From Anaerobaca sp035448545 (GTDB lineage: Bacteria; Planctomycetota; Phycisphaerae; Sedimentisphaerales; Anaerobacaceae), in NCBI GenBank assembly GCA_035448545.1, contig DAOTJE010000016.1, positions 1-64,000 on the forward strand: a stretch of DNA of 64,000 nt, read 5' to 3'. Below are positions 27,402 through 36,891 of this stretch, piece by piece. Made by a program: the position numbers and the translations under genes. Position 1 is the first letter of the stretch, and each line of letters begins with the position of its first letter. The notes under the pieces are model-generated. The model did not search any database. It was not told the origin of the DNA and worked only from the letters and a program-made list of their open reading frames with translations.

Positions 27402-28028
27402 TTATCTCTCGTCGGGGACGATGTCGGCAAAGCAGGCGGGGGCATGTTCGGCCAGGATACTCAGCATCGCCAGGCAGGCGTCGCGAATCTCCCACTGGGC
27501 CTTGGCGCTGGTGCGCAGCTTGAAGATGTGACGCCACTCGCGGAAGTTCGCCGAGACGACGATCTCGCTCGTGCAGGCGTTGGGCAGCACGAAGCGTGCA
27601 TCTTCCTTGCGCAGGCCGCGGTCGCGCCATTTGCGGTACATCTGTTGGATCGTCTTCATGTCGCGGTGGAAGTCGTCGGCGAACTCCGGCGGCATGCTCA
27701 CGGGCACGACGTAGGTAAACTCCTCCTCGTCCACATAGCGCTGCGACTGCTGCGAGACCGCCATGAGCCGATGCCGGACGAGTTGGTGCGTCATGGCGCG
27801 CGAGCAGTTGCGGATGCGAAACGTCGCGTAGGCGTGCTCCAGGGGCGATTCGTGACCCATCTTGATGAGCCGTCGGATGAAACCCTCGTGCGAATCGTCC
27901 TCGACGCGATCGAAGCTCAGATAGCACGTCCGTCCGGCCTGCTCGATGACCCGCTGCGGATCGGGCGTGATGGCGACCAGCTCCACTTCCAGGCGACCCG
28001 CCGCCCGCGGGCAAATCGGTTGATCCAT
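27402..28028 (-). CDS. thyX: Flavin-dependent thymidylate synthase
   Basis: Makes dTMP from dUMP with methylene-THF as carbon donor and FADH2 as reductant. 208 residues. The ThyX motif RHR-x7-S is RHRLMAVSQQS, followed by QRY; HESPLEH, NACTSEIVV and the FxRLRTSxxAQWEIR-type region (FKLRTSAKAQWEIR) are all present. The ATG at 28028 is preferred: AAGGAG sits 5 bases upstream, inside the last codons of the preceding methyltransferase/reductase gene whose stop is 2 bases before. A GTG at 28034 would overlap that stop. Converges with the papain-like gene. Confidence 0.96.
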   Translation of the reverse strand: MDQPICPRAAGRLEVELVAITPDPQRVIEQAGRTCYLSFDRVEDDSHEGFIRRLIKMGHESPLEHAYATFRIRNCSRAMTHQLVRHRLMAVSQQSQRYVDEEEFTYVVPVSMPPEFADDFHRDMKTIQQMYRKWRDRGLRKEDARFVLPNACTSEIVVSANFREWRHIFKLRTSAKAQWEIRDACLAMLSILAEHAPACFADIVPDER

Positions 28029-28030
28029 GT

Positions 28031-29893
28031 TCACTCCTTGCCCAACACCGCCAAGGCCGTTTGCACGTTGCCGAACGGCGCGCTGACGGCAAAGCCGGCC
28101 ACCCGGCCGCGAATCTTCGCCACCAGCTCGCGCGCGATCTCGACCCCCAAGGCCACACCCTGCTCCTTCGTGGTCGCCGCGCTCATCCGATCCAGCAGCG
28201 CCCGGGGGACGACCACGCCGGGCACCTCGTTCGCCATGAATTCGGCATTCTTGAAACTCGTGAACGGCCAGATGCCCGCCACGATCGGAATCCGGAAGCC
28301 GTCGATCGCATCGAGGAACCGAAACAGCGAATCTGCGTCGAATACCGGCTGCGTGATCGCGTATTCGGCGCCTGCCTCGACCTTGCGCCGGAACCGTTCG
28401 ACCTCCCGATCCCAGTCGGCGGCCACCGGATTGGCACCCACACCGATCGTCAGCGCTGTTGGCGGCTCGATGCGATTGCCCCCGATGTCCAGACCCTGGT
28501 TGAGGTTCCGCACGACGTTGGTCAGCGCAACCGAATCCATATCGAAGACCGCCGTGGCGTTGGGATAGTCACCCAGCTTGGGCGGGTCCCCCGTGATGAT
28601 CAACAGGTTCCGCAGCCCGATCGCAGAGGCCCCAAGGATGTCGGACTGCATCCCGATCAGGTTTCGGTCGCGACAGCAGAAGTGCAGAATCGTCTCCATC
28701 CCCGCCTCCTGCTGAATCCTCACGGCGGTCACCATGGGCGAAAGGCGCGAGCTGGCGCGGGGGCCATCGGGTATGTTGATCGCATCGACGCCCGCGGCGA
28801 CACACTGCCTGGCCTTCTCGATGATCTTCGTCATGTCCACACCACGGGGCGGAGTCACTTCGACCGTCGTGACCTCCTCTCCGGCGGCGAGTTTCGCGCC
28901 GAACCGCGACTTTCGTTCGAGTGGTGCGGCCGGCGCCGGGGCCGCTTCCTGCGCCCGAGCGGGACCGACCGCCACGGACACCATGGCCCGACCGACGGCC
29001 TTGTCGACCGAACGCACCGCCCGCGCAATCTCCCGGATGTGGTCGGGCGTCGTGCCGCAGCAGCCGCCGATGATGCGCGCCCCTTTTTCGTAGAACCGCT
29101 TGGCGTACTCGGCCATGTACTCCGGCGTGCACATGTAGAGCTGGCGGCCTTCGACCGAACGGGGCATCCCCGCGTTCGGCTGCACGGAAATCGGCTTGTC
29201 TGTGATCGTCCGAATCAGCTCGAGACTGCTGAGCATCCCCGACGGGCCAACCGCGCAGTTCAGCCCGACTGCGCTGACCGCCGCGTGCTGTGCGATCCGA
29301 CGCATCGCCTGATCGACCCGCTCCCCGTACACGGTCTCATTGCGTTCGTTGATCGTCATCTGGGCCACGATGGCGATGTCCGCCAGCGTTCCAACCGCGT
29401 CGAGAGCGACCAGCAGTTCGTCCGTATTGGAGAAGGTCTCGAGAATCAGGAAATCCGCGCCGGCTTCGACGAGGGCCGCACCCTGCTGGCGGAAGATATG
29501 ACCGGCCTGCCGGTGAGTCATCGGGCCGTACTCGGTCAGTTCGCACCCCAGCGGGCCCATCGCTCCGGCCACCAGCACCGTTTGTCCCGCCGCTGCTCGG
29601 GCCACCTCGACCCCGGCACGATTGATCTTCTCCACTTGGTCGGCCAGCCCGTATGAAGAGAGCTTCACCCGATTGGCGCCGAAAGTGTTGGTTTCGATAA
29701 AGTCGGCTCCCGCCTCGACATAGCCGGTATGAATCCCCTGAACGATCCGTGGGTCGGCCACGTTCAGCTCGTCGAAGCACCGGTTGAGGAACACACCATG
29801 CTGGTAAAGCATGGTCCCCATAGCCCCATCGCCCAGCAGAACTCGCTCCGAGACCCGCTTAAGAAATGCGCTGCGATCCAATTCTTGCCCCAT
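28031..29893 (-). CDS. Bifunctional homocysteine S-methyltransferase / methylenetetrahydrofolate reductase
   Basis: 620 residues. The N-terminal half (about 1-310) is a homocysteine methyltransferase barrel with the zinc cysteines in VGLNCAVG and GGCCGTTPDHI. The C-terminal half (about 340-620) is a MetF-type TIM barrel (EVTPPRG, HFCCRDRN, ITGDPPKLGDYP, QPVFD). Such a fusion could pass one-carbon units from methylene-THF to methionine, though it lacks B12-binding and pterin-binding MetH modules, so the methyl donor for the first half may be different. The start ATG 29893 (MGQELDR) fits family N-termini better than the open frame to 29971. Transcribed ahead of thyX. Confidence 0.9.
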   Translation of the reverse strand: MGQELDRSAFLKRVSERVLLGDGAMGTMLYQHGVFLNRCFDELNVADPRIVQGIHTGYVEAGADFIETNTFGANRVKLSSYGLADQVEKINRAGVEVARAAAGQTVLVAGAMGPLGCELTEYGPMTHRQAGHIFRQQGAALVEAGADFLILETFSNTDELLVALDAVGTLADIAIVAQMTINERNETVYGERVDQAMRRIAQHAAVSAVGLNCAVGPSGMLSSLELIRTITDKPISVQPNAGMPRSVEGRQLYMCTPEYMAEYAKRFYEKGARIIGGCCGTTPDHIREIARAVRSVDKAVGRAMVSVAVGPARAQEAAPAPAAPLERKSRFGAKLAAGEEVTTVEVTPPRGVDMTKIIEKARQCVAAGVDAINIPDGPRASSRLSPMVTAVRIQQEAGMETILHFCCRDRNLIGMQSDILGASAIGLRNLLIITGDPPKLGDYPNATAVFDMDSVALTNVVRNLNQGLDIGGNRIEPPTALTIGVGANPVAADWDREVERFRRKVEAGAEYAITQPVFDADSLFRFLDAIDGFRIPIVAGIWPFTSFKNAEFMANEVPGVVVPRALLDRMSAATTKEQGVALGVEIARELVAKIRGRVAGFAVSAPFGNVQTALAVLGKE

Positions 29894-30289
29894 CGTGTTC
29901 TGTCTGCACAAGCCACCGTTGGGATCCGATGCATCGCCGGCCAAAGCAGCAGACATCGGTCGCCAACACACTCCCAGACCGCCGAAGCTCTCCCCCCAGC
30001 AGGTTTTCGCTCAGCCATGCGGCAATACTGCGCAAAATAACGGCACGATTCCGCTAACGCAAGCCTTTTCGCACGCCTCCTCCCCGGGCATGCCGGTTCT
30101 GAACCGAGTGTCGGACGCTACAACCTTGGGACTCTTTAGACGGCTGAGATGGCTGGTTTTATAGGACACCGGCTCAGTCGGCGACCCTATCACCGTCAGA
30201 CCCCTATGCTGAGCCCCGTCGGTCCGAGAACACGCCGGTCTCCGCAATCAACGCAAGGAAGCATTACCCATATTAACTCCATATATCCA
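29894..30289. other. Intergenic, no gene seen
   Basis: About 400 bases between divergent metHF and the DUF11 lipoprotein. I checked the metHF-proximal strand for SAM, SAH and cobalamin riboswitch cores and did not find them. Some local inverted repeats exist but nothing I can name. Confidence 0.5.
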
Positions 30290-30319
30290 TTGACTTTAAC
30301 TTGCACAAAATGGTATAAT
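30290..30319 (+). promoter_or_regulatory. Sigma70 promoter of the DUF11 lipoprotein gene
   Basis: TTGACT at 30290 and TATAAT at 30314 with an 18-bp spacer. The predicted start near 30326 leaves a 300-base leader. Confidence 0.75.
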
Positions 30320-30325
30320 GCGGCA

Positions 30326-30625
30326 ATAATTCACGATCCGTGCTCAATGTTCAGTGGGGCTTTCTATCTTATACTATAGTTGGAAGAGTTCCGTATCAGC
30401 AGTTAGTGGCGCCTCTTGTCGCTACCGGGCGAGGTCGCGAAGCGATGGCAGAGGGCTATTTTCTGCACGGGGGAAGGAGTAGCGGCCTGTCCGGCGTCAG
30501 GCCGGCGCCATCGGCCGCTCCGCAGCGCCAACCTCCTCCACCGACCACGGGCTTTCCACCGAGATTCTTATCCGGGCGGTTCCGGTCGCTACCGGCAAGC
30601 TTGAGGGTTTGAAAGGAGCGGTGTG
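30326..30625 (+). other. Long 5' leader of the DUF11 lipoprotein mRNA
   Basis: Untranslated stretch between the promoter and the ATG at 30626. It contains several self-complementary GC-rich pieces (for example around 30410-30460 and 30490-30530) but no riboswitch class that I recognise. The RBS AAAGGAG lies at 30612-30618. Confidence 0.45.
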
Positions 30626-32428
30626 ATGAAGAAGGTATTGACGATATCGTTTCTTACCTGTGCTGTGCTCTTGTCCGGCTGCGAGGTGTCGGACAGCAGC
30701 CAGGGCAGCGGTCAGACCCGACCCGCCGTGTCCCGATCGGGCCGCAGCTACTTCTGGGACAAGGACCTCAGACCCACGCTGACTGTGCCCACCAGAAGAG
30801 AGGCCCGGCCGACGGAGACCCAGGACGTTGAAGCTGAACTTGCCTCGGAACAGGAGGTTCCAGCCGGCCTCTACATCGAGCCCGAAGCCCCGGCACAAAC
30901 ACCGGAGCCCCAAGCCAAGGTGGTCACTGCTACCGTCGAAGACCTCAAGCCGGTGAAAACGCCGGTCACCACCCCGGCACCGTCCTACAGCCCGAAAGTC
31001 GCGATCGGACCGGACCTCGTGGCCGTCGATGAAAGCGGCGCCAACGCGCTGTCGATGACCTATCCACGCGCCGACTACGGCATCCTCCAGGTCGACAAGA
31101 CCATGCCGCAAGAGGTACGCCTGAACGCGCCGTTCGCCTACGTCATCAAAGTCACGAACCTCACGGATATGATGCTGACCGACGTGTCCATCACCGAGAC
31201 GCTCTCCAACGAATTCGAATTCAAGGGCTCCGAACCCACCGCTCAGAATGAGAACAACAAGCTGGTCTGGGAGATCGATTCGCTCGGTCCCAAAGCCAGC
31301 AAGAGCATCCGCATCACCGGCGTGGCCACCGGGTCGAACCCGCTGGAGCACTGCACCGCCATCACCCATACGGTTCGCGACTGCGCCATGGTCAAGGTGG
31401 TGGAGCCGACACTGGAACTCGGGCGAGTCGCTCCCGCCGAGGCGGTTCTGTGCGAACCGATTCCGGTCGACTACGTCGTGACCAACACGGGAACGGGGGC
31501 CGCGCAGAACGTTCAGATCGTCGACACGCTGCCCGTCGGGCTGCAAACCACCGACGGCAAAGGAAAGGTGATCCTGGACGCCGGAACGCTGATCGCCGGC
31601 GAATCGCGACGGTTCTCAATCAAGCTGCGCGCCACCAAGACAGGTGCATACGTCAGCAAGGCCATCGCCACATCCGCTTCCGGCCTGAGGGCCGAGTCGG
31701 AATCGACGCTGACCAACGTTCGCCAGCCGATCCTGAGCATCACCAAGTCCGGGCCGCAGCGCCAGTACCTCGGCCGCGCCGTGACCTACGAGATCACGGT
31801 CCTGAACAAGGGTGACGGGCCGGCTCGTGACACGATGGTGGAAGACCTGATCCCGCCGGGAGTCAGCTCCATTGAGGCAACCGCCGGCGCGCAGACCGCC
31901 GGCTCCAAGCTGGTCTGGGAACTCGGCACACTCGAGCCCAATGCATCCAAGACGGTCCGCGTCTCGTACACTCCGATGAAGGAGGGCGAGGTAATGGCGA
32001 CCGCCACCGCGACCGCGTACTGTGCGGATACGGTCAGTGATTCGGCCAAGACGACGATCACCGGCATCCCCGCCTCGCGTCTGCAGGTCATCGATCTGGA
32101 AGACCCGGTCGAGGTCTCGCAGACCACGACGTACCTGATCACGGTCGTCAATGAAGGCTCGGCCGCCGACTCGAACGTCCGCATCGTCTGCACGCTCGAC
32201 GACAAGGTCCAGTATGTCTCCTCGGCCGGTGCAACCGCCGGATCGATCATGGGCAAGACGGTCAACTTCGCGCCGCTGCGAACCCTCGAACCCAAGGCCA
32301 AGGCCACCTGGCGCGTCGTCGTCCGGGGTGCCCGGGCCGGCGATGTGCGGTTCAAGGTGAGCATGCACACGGATCAGTTGGCCCTGCCGATCGAGCACAC
32401 GGAGGCGACACACGTCTACGAGCAGTAG
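30626..32428 (+). CDS. OmcB-like lipoprotein with DUF11 repeats
   Basis: 600 residues. A lipobox (LLSGC, Cys at about 19) predicts membrane anchoring. A 140-residue low-complexity Pro/Glu/Thr region follows, then four DUF11 (Ig-like, chlamydial OmcB type) repeats with the N-x-G-x-G/A-x-A-x-N-V-x-I-V-D-x-L-P pattern. Inferred role: periplasmic or cell-wall structural protein. It has few cysteines, so it is not cross-linked like chlamydial OmcB. Own promoter with a long leader and own terminator. Confidence 0.9.
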   Translation: MKKVLTISFLTCAVLLSGCEVSDSSQGSGQTRPAVSRSGRSYFWDKDLRPTLTVPTRREARPTETQDVEAELASEQEVPAGLYIEPEAPAQTPEPQAKVVTATVEDLKPVKTPVTTPAPSYSPKVAIGPDLVAVDESGANALSMTYPRADYGILQVDKTMPQEVRLNAPFAYVIKVTNLTDMMLTDVSITETLSNEFEFKGSEPTAQNENNKLVWEIDSLGPKASKSIRITGVATGSNPLEHCTAITHTVRDCAMVKVVEPTLELGRVAPAEAVLCEPIPVDYVVTNTGTGAAQNVQIVDTLPVGLQTTDGKGKVILDAGTLIAGESRRFSIKLRATKTGAYVSKAIATSASGLRAESESTLTNVRQPILSITKSGPQRQYLGRAVTYEITVLNKGDGPARDTMVEDLIPPGVSSIEATAGAQTAGSKLVWELGTLEPNASKTVRVSYTPMKEGEVMATATATAYCADTVSDSAKTTITGIPASRLQVIDLEDPVEVSQTTTYLITVVNEGSAADSNVRIVCTLDDKVQYVSSAGATAGSIMGKTVNFAPLRTLEPKAKATWRVVVRGARAGDVRFKVSMHTDQLALPIEHTEATHVYEQ

Positions 32429-32459
32429 GCCCGATCAGGACCCCTCATCCAGGTGATTG

Positions 32460-32493
32460 AGCCGCGGTGCCCCAGGCACCGCGGCTTCTTTTT
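32460..32493 (+). terminator. Rho-independent terminator after the DUF11 lipoprotein
   Basis: Perfect 12-bp stem (AGCCGCGGTGCC with GCACCGCGGCT), CCAG loop, then TCTTTTT. Confidence 0.9.
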
Positions 32494-32617
32494 GGAGGCG
32501 TCGTGGTCCGATTCCATCCCTTCCGAGGCTCTCCGTATCCCCACCGGCCGGCAGGCGCAAACGCGGCAGGGTGGACTGTCCCGATCACTTCCACCGGCAG
32601 GCGACCGGGAATTTGTA

Positions 32618-32645
32618 TTGCATGGACCTGACAAACCGCTATACT
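32618..32645 (+). promoter_or_regulatory. Sigma70-like promoter of accB-accC
   Basis: TTGCAT at 32618 and TATACT at 32640 with a 16-bp spacer; start near 32652, 90 bases before accB. Confidence 0.55.
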
Positions 32646-32741
32646 GGCACAAAACTCGAAGTGCTATCCAGATCCCCGCCAGGGGACTTTTTGTAGGGGC
32701 CTTCCGGGGAATCGCTGCTGGTTTCCAGAGAGGACAAAGCT

Positions 32742-33215
32742 ATGGCCGAGAAAGACGCCGATGTGCAGAAGATACGAGATCTGATCAAGATAATGAAAGA
32801 GAACGATCTTGTGAAGATCGATATCCAGCACGGCGACGATCGCATCTCGTTGCGGCGAGCCGAACCGTCGCATCCGGCTGCGGTGGCCAGTCCCATCATC
32901 GCCTCGCTGCCCGGCATCATGGCCCCCGTCGGCATGCCGGATGCAGCACCCGCTGCGACCACGGTCCAAGACGACTTGCTCGAAATCAAGTCGCCCATCG
33001 TCGGCACGTTCTACGAGGCCCCCAGTCCGGATTCCGATCCGTATGTCGAGATCGGCTCTCATGTTGACCCCCAGACCGTGGTCTGTATCGTCGAAGCGAT
33101 GAAGGTGATGAACGAGATCAAGGCCGAGGTCAGCGGCACGGTCGTGGAGAAGCGAGTGGCCAATGGACAGGCCGTGGAGTATGGGCAGGTCCTCTTCAAA
33201 GTCAAGCCGGAATAA
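32742..33215 (+). CDS. accB: Biotin carboxyl carrier protein of acetyl-CoA carboxylase
   Basis: Carries the carboxylated biotin between biotin carboxylase and carboxyltransferase in fatty-acid synthesis. 157 residues. It has the N-terminal helix, an Ala/Pro-rich linker (50-80), and the C-terminal biotinyl domain with the EAMKVMNE motif whose Lys is biotinylated. RBS AGAGAGGAC is before the ATG at 32742. accC follows after 72 bases, the standard operon. Confidence 0.96.
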   Translation: MAEKDADVQKIRDLIKIMKENDLVKIDIQHGDDRISLRRAEPSHPAAVASPIIASLPGIMAPVGMPDAAPAATTVQDDLLEIKSPIVGTFYEAPSPDSDPYVEIGSHVDPQTVVCIVEAMKVMNEIKAEVSGTVVEKRVANGQAVEYGQVLFKVKPE

Positions 33216-33287
33216 CACGTGAACCGTCCCCCGTGGCATCCCGACGGGACGCCGCGAGGACGCCGTTCGGGAAGAGAGTTGCCGCGA

Positions 33288-34625
33288 ATGTTATCACGAG
33301 TCCTTATCGCCAACCGAGGTGAAATCGCCCTTCGTGTCATCCGGGCCTGCCACGAGATGGGCATCGAGACCGTCGCCGTGTATTCTGAAGCCGACCGAAA
33401 CGCCTCGTACCTGCGGCTGGCGAACGAAGCGGTGTGTATCGGACCGCCCGACTGCAACCAGAGCTATCTGAACATCCCACGCATCATCAGCGCCGCCGAG
33501 ATCACCAACGTGGATGCAATTCATCCCGGCTACGGTTTCCTGGCCGAGAACGCCAACTTCGCCCAGATCTGCAGCGACTGCGGGATCACCTTCATCGGAC
33601 CTCCCGTCGAGGCGATGCGGTTGCTGGGCGACAAGGTGGAAGCCCGCAAGCTGGCTCGTCAGGCGAAGGTCCCCGTGGTTCCCGGCTCGGAGGGCGTGAT
33701 CGAGGACGAAAAAGAGGCGCTGCGTCTGGCCAACGAGATCGGCTATCCGATCATCATCAAGGCCGTGGCCGGCGGCGGCGGCCGTGGCATGCGCGTCGTG
33801 CACAACGACATCAGTCTGCGTGCATCGATGGCTTCCGCGAAAGCCGAAGCGGAGGCCGCCTTCGGCGAAGGCAGCGTGTACATGGAGAAGTTCATCGTCG
33901 AACCACGACATGTTGAGGTCCAGGTCATGGCCGACCAGCAGGGCAACGTGGTTCACTTCTTCGAGCGGGACTGCTCCATCCAGCGGCGCCATCAGAAGAT
34001 GATCGAGGAATCGCCCTGCCCGGTGCTCGAAGAGCGGGACCGCGAGCGTCTGGCGGAAGCCGCGATCCGCCTGATCAAGGAAGCCCGCTACGTCAACGCC
34101 GCCACCGTCGAGTTCCTGCTGGACAAAGAGGGCAATTTCTACTTTATCGAGGTCAACACCCGCATCCAGGTCGAACACCCCGTCACCGAGATGGTCACCG
34201 GCCAGGACCTGATCAAATGGCAGCTCCGCATCGCCGGAGGCGAGCCGATTACCCTGCGTCAGAAGGATATCAAGCACCACGGCGTGGCCATCGAATGCCG
34301 GATCAACGCCGAAGACCCGGCCAACAACTTCTCGCCTTCGCCGGGGACAATCTCCAAATACATCGCTCCCGGCGGGCTGGGGGTCCGCATCGACACGCAC
34401 GTCCACCAGGGCTGGACAATCACGCCGAACTACGACTCACTCATCGCCAAGATCATCGTCCATCAGGAAACGCGAGCCGAGGCGATCGCGACAATGCGAC
34501 GCGCCTTGCAGGAATTCGCCATCGAGCCCGTCAAGACCACGATTCCCGCCTGCCTGGCGATCCTGTCGCACAACCTGTTCGTCAAAGGCAAGACCGACAC
34601 GGGATTCGTCGAGCGTACCTTCTGA
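33288..34625 (+). CDS. accC: Biotin carboxylase subunit of acetyl-CoA carboxylase
   Basis: ATP-dependent carboxylation of biotin on AccB. 445 residues, matching E. coli AccC. It has the N-terminal IANRGEIALRVIRA, the ATP-grasp glycine loop KAVAGGGGRGMR, the biotin/bicarbonate site (FIEVNTRIQVEHPVTE) and RINAEDP. The ATG at 33288 follows GAAGAGAG and aligns with the family start; the open frame reaches back to 33219 without homology. It converges with lysA. Confidence 0.97.
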   Translation: MLSRVLIANRGEIALRVIRACHEMGIETVAVYSEADRNASYLRLANEAVCIGPPDCNQSYLNIPRIISAAEITNVDAIHPGYGFLAENANFAQICSDCGITFIGPPVEAMRLLGDKVEARKLARQAKVPVVPGSEGVIEDEKEALRLANEIGYPIIIKAVAGGGGRGMRVVHNDISLRASMASAKAEAEAAFGEGSVYMEKFIVEPRHVEVQVMADQQGNVVHFFERDCSIQRRHQKMIEESPCPVLEERDRERLAEAAIRLIKEARYVNAATVEFLLDKEGNFYFIEVNTRIQVEHPVTEMVTGQDLIKWQLRIAGGEPITLRQKDIKHHGVAIECRINAEDPANNFSPSPGTISKYIAPGGLGVRIDTHVHQGWTITPNYDSLIAKIIVHQETRAEAIATMRRALQEFAIEPVKTTIPACLAILSHNLFVKGKTDTGFVERTF

Positions 34626-34658
34626 TCACCCCGAAGCAGCCCCTCCGGCGTCTCCGCC

Positions 34659-35948
34659 TCATCGTTCAAGGGCAACCAGGTCTTCGTAGCTCTCCCGCTT
34701 GCGGATTACTTGGAAGGTTCTTGCGTCGACCAGGACCTCGGCGGCGCGACACCGCGCGTTGTAATTGCTGCTCATGGTAAACCCGTAGGCGCCGGCGGTG
34801 AACACCGCCATCAGGTCGCCGCGTTCGACGTGCGGGATCGGCCGGTCCTTCGCCAGGAAGTCCGCGCCTTCGCAGATGGGTCCGACGACGTCCACCGTTT
34901 CGCTGCCTTCGATATCCAGCTCCCTGCTTCGGACCGCCGGCTCGAAGCGGGGCTCGACGCGAACCGGCCAGATGAAATGAAAGGCATCGTACAGAGACGG
35001 GCGAATAAGATCGTTCATCGCCGCATCGACGATGACGAACCGCTTGCTTCCGCCCTGCTTGGTGTAGAGCACGCGCGTGACCAGAATCCCCGCGTTGGCA
35101 CAGATGCTCTTGCCCGGTTCGAGGATCAGTTTGAGGTCCCGGCCCTGGATCAGCGGTACGATTCCCGCGGCGTATTCCGCCGCCGAGGGCACCGTGTCCG
35201 TCTCGTAGTCGGCGCCATAGCCTCCGCCGAGGTCCAGCGCCTCGATGCGGTACCCTTTCTCGCGAAGTCGATCGACCAGAACGAGAGCCTTTTCGACCGC
35301 TTCCACGTAGGGATCGATGGTCTTGCCGCCGGTACCCAGATGGACGTGCAACGCGCACAGATCGACGGAGGGATTGTCCGCGTACGCGTCGAAGACGGCG
35401 ACCGCCCGCTCGATGTCGACCCCGAATTTCGTCTCCTTCTTGCCCGTCGTCAGGAAGACGTGGGTCTTGTAGTCAACGTCGGGGTTCACGCGCAGGGCCG
35501 CTTTGGGTTTGGCGCGTTCGGCCGCCACCGGCGCCTTGGCCAGGCGAATCAGGTTCGTCAGCTCCTCTTCCGACTCGATATTGAAATATCCAATCCCGGC
35601 GTCGAGGGCTTCGACGATCTCGCGATCCGTCTTGCCCACTCCCGCATAGACCACCTTCGAAGGATCGGCTCCCGCCTGGAGCACACGATACAGCTCGCCG
35701 CCGCTGACGATATCGAAGCCGCTGCCCTCCGCGGCCATCAGCCTCAGAATACTCACGTTGCTGCACGCCTTGACGGAAAAGCACACCGTGGTCTCTACCG
35801 CCTGGTACGCCGCGCGGACCTTGCGCAGATGGTCCAGCAACGTGGCCTTGCTGTACACATAGACGGGCGTGCCCACCTCCGACGCGATGCGCTCGACCTC
35901 CACCTCTTCGGCGAGCAACCGGCCCGCTCGGTAATTGAAAAAGTCCAT
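34659..35948 (-). CDS. lysA: Diaminopimelate decarboxylase
   Basis: Last step of lysine biosynthesis: decarboxylates meso-diaminopimelate. PLP enzyme of fold type III, 429 residues. The PLP Lys is in SVKACSN; HVHLGTGG, DLGGGYG and ICEGADFLAKDR (catalytic Cys of the partner subunit) and the C-terminal YGFTMSSNYNARCRAAEVLV complete the signature. No other lysine genes are nearby. Convergent with accC; upstream is the H1-like peptide gene on the same strand, separated by a terminator. Confidence 0.95.
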   Translation of the reverse strand: MDFFNYRAGRLLAEEVEVERIASEVGTPVYVYSKATLLDHLRKVRAAYQAVETTVCFSVKACSNVSILRLMAAEGSGFDIVSGGELYRVLQAGADPSKVVYAGVGKTDREIVEALDAGIGYFNIESEEELTNLIRLAKAPVAAERAKPKAALRVNPDVDYKTHVFLTTGKKETKFGVDIERAVAVFDAYADNPSVDLCALHVHLGTGGKTIDPYVEAVEKALVLVDRLREKGYRIEALDLGGGYGADYETDTVPSAAEYAAGIVPLIQGRDLKLILEPGKSICANAGILVTRVLYTKQGGSKRFVIVDAAMNDLIRPSLYDAFHFIWPVRVEPRFEPAVRSRELDIEGSETVDVVGPICEGADFLAKDRPIPHVERGDLMAVFTAGAYGFTMSSNYNARCRAAEVLVDARTFQVIRKRESYEDLVALER

Positions 35949-36121
35949 CGACCGGGTTTCTCCTCAAGCAGTTTCCATATCCGGCGGCACCCGCGCGGAT
36001 AGCCGTGCCGCGACGACAGTATAGGAGAAACGGACCGGTTTGCAAGAAGGCAGAAGGCGTCCCCGGCGCCACCGCAGTCCCCTCCGCCCGCCGCCCTCCG
36101 CATGCGGACACCCCCCAAAAG

Positions 36122-36158
36122 AATGGAAGACTCCCCTGATCCAGGAGAGTCTTCCATT
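36122..36158 (-). terminator. Terminator of the H1-like peptide gene
   Basis: An 11-bp stem (AATGGAAGACT with AGTCTTCCATT) with flanking extra pairs. On the minus strand it is followed by CTTTT, on the plus strand by a short TTTT, so it may act in both directions. It separates the H1-like gene from lysA. Confidence 0.75.
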
Positions 36159-36281
36159 TTCCGGAAGCCTGCTTGGTTCCACACGAATCTTGTTGGCATC
36201 ACCCTTTCAGACGCCACCCGGATGGAACCGCCCGAGACCGTACCGCCGTCGGGTTCGCAGGCTCCAGGCCAAAGACGGGTG

Positions 36282-36395
36282 TTACTTTTTCTTCTTGGCC
36301 ACTTTCTTCTTGGTGGCTTTCTTCTTCGTCGCCTTCTTCGCGGCCTTCTTGGTCTTCTTGGCGACTTTCTTCTTTGCTGCTTTCTTCTTGGCCAT
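36282..36395 (-). CDS. Lysine-only histone H1-like peptide
   Basis: 37 residues read from ATG 36395 to TAA 36282: a repeat of K/A with occasional T and V (starts MAKKKAAKKK, ends VAKKKK), about 62 percent lysine, resembling the H1-like Lys/Ala tails of chlamydial Hc and planctomycete H1-like proteins. AAGGAG lies upstream. It probably binds DNA or RNA non-specifically and may help nucleoid compaction. It is not a shadow of another gene: no other frame here has a family signature, and it has its own terminator. Confidence 0.75.
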   Translation of the reverse strand: MAKKKAAKKKVAKKTKKAAKKATKKKATKKKVAKKKK

Positions 36396-36891
36396 TACTC
36401 TTCTCCTTCAAGCTGACCACAATCAATGCTTTGTGTATTCACTTTACTCGATAACACGATGCTCGCATCATCACGAGAAGCGATCATAGCATCTGTTACG
36501 CCTTGTATCGTCCATTTATTCCGAAATACTTCATAAAAATTTCCCCGCATGCGATGCCGTCCAGCGCGCGACACGCGTCGAACGGATCAGGCGAATCCGT
36601 TCCCGGCGCCGCGCAACACTTGCGAACAACGTCACGATGTGCAAGGAATCGGCGCGTGACGCGCGGGGCGCCAATCGCTGATTTGCACGGGCACAATCGC
36701 ATCCGTTCCGGTTCCACACCGGTCACGGACTCGGGCCCGAGACGCGGTCACACCGCAACGTCACACACGGACAAACCCCTTGACTTTCCTGCCTGCAACG
36801 TGTCTTCTACGTGGATGTCGGGATCAAATTTTCTTGCGCGTCCCCGTCTGATTCGACGGAAAGAATCGCACAGCTTCGTTGTTAATTGTTC
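36396..36891. other. Intergenic, no gene seen
   Basis: About 500 bases between the divergent H1-like gene and nadD. Contains the promoter regions of both, with no clear -35/-10 pair, and no recognisable RNA or protein. nadD begins with an ATG preceded by TTG; no strong RBS. Confidence 0.45.

Noticed and set aside
29894..30180. Possible SAM/SAH/cobalamin riboswitch upstream of metHF
   Set aside because: None of the core motifs of these classes was found on the minus strand.
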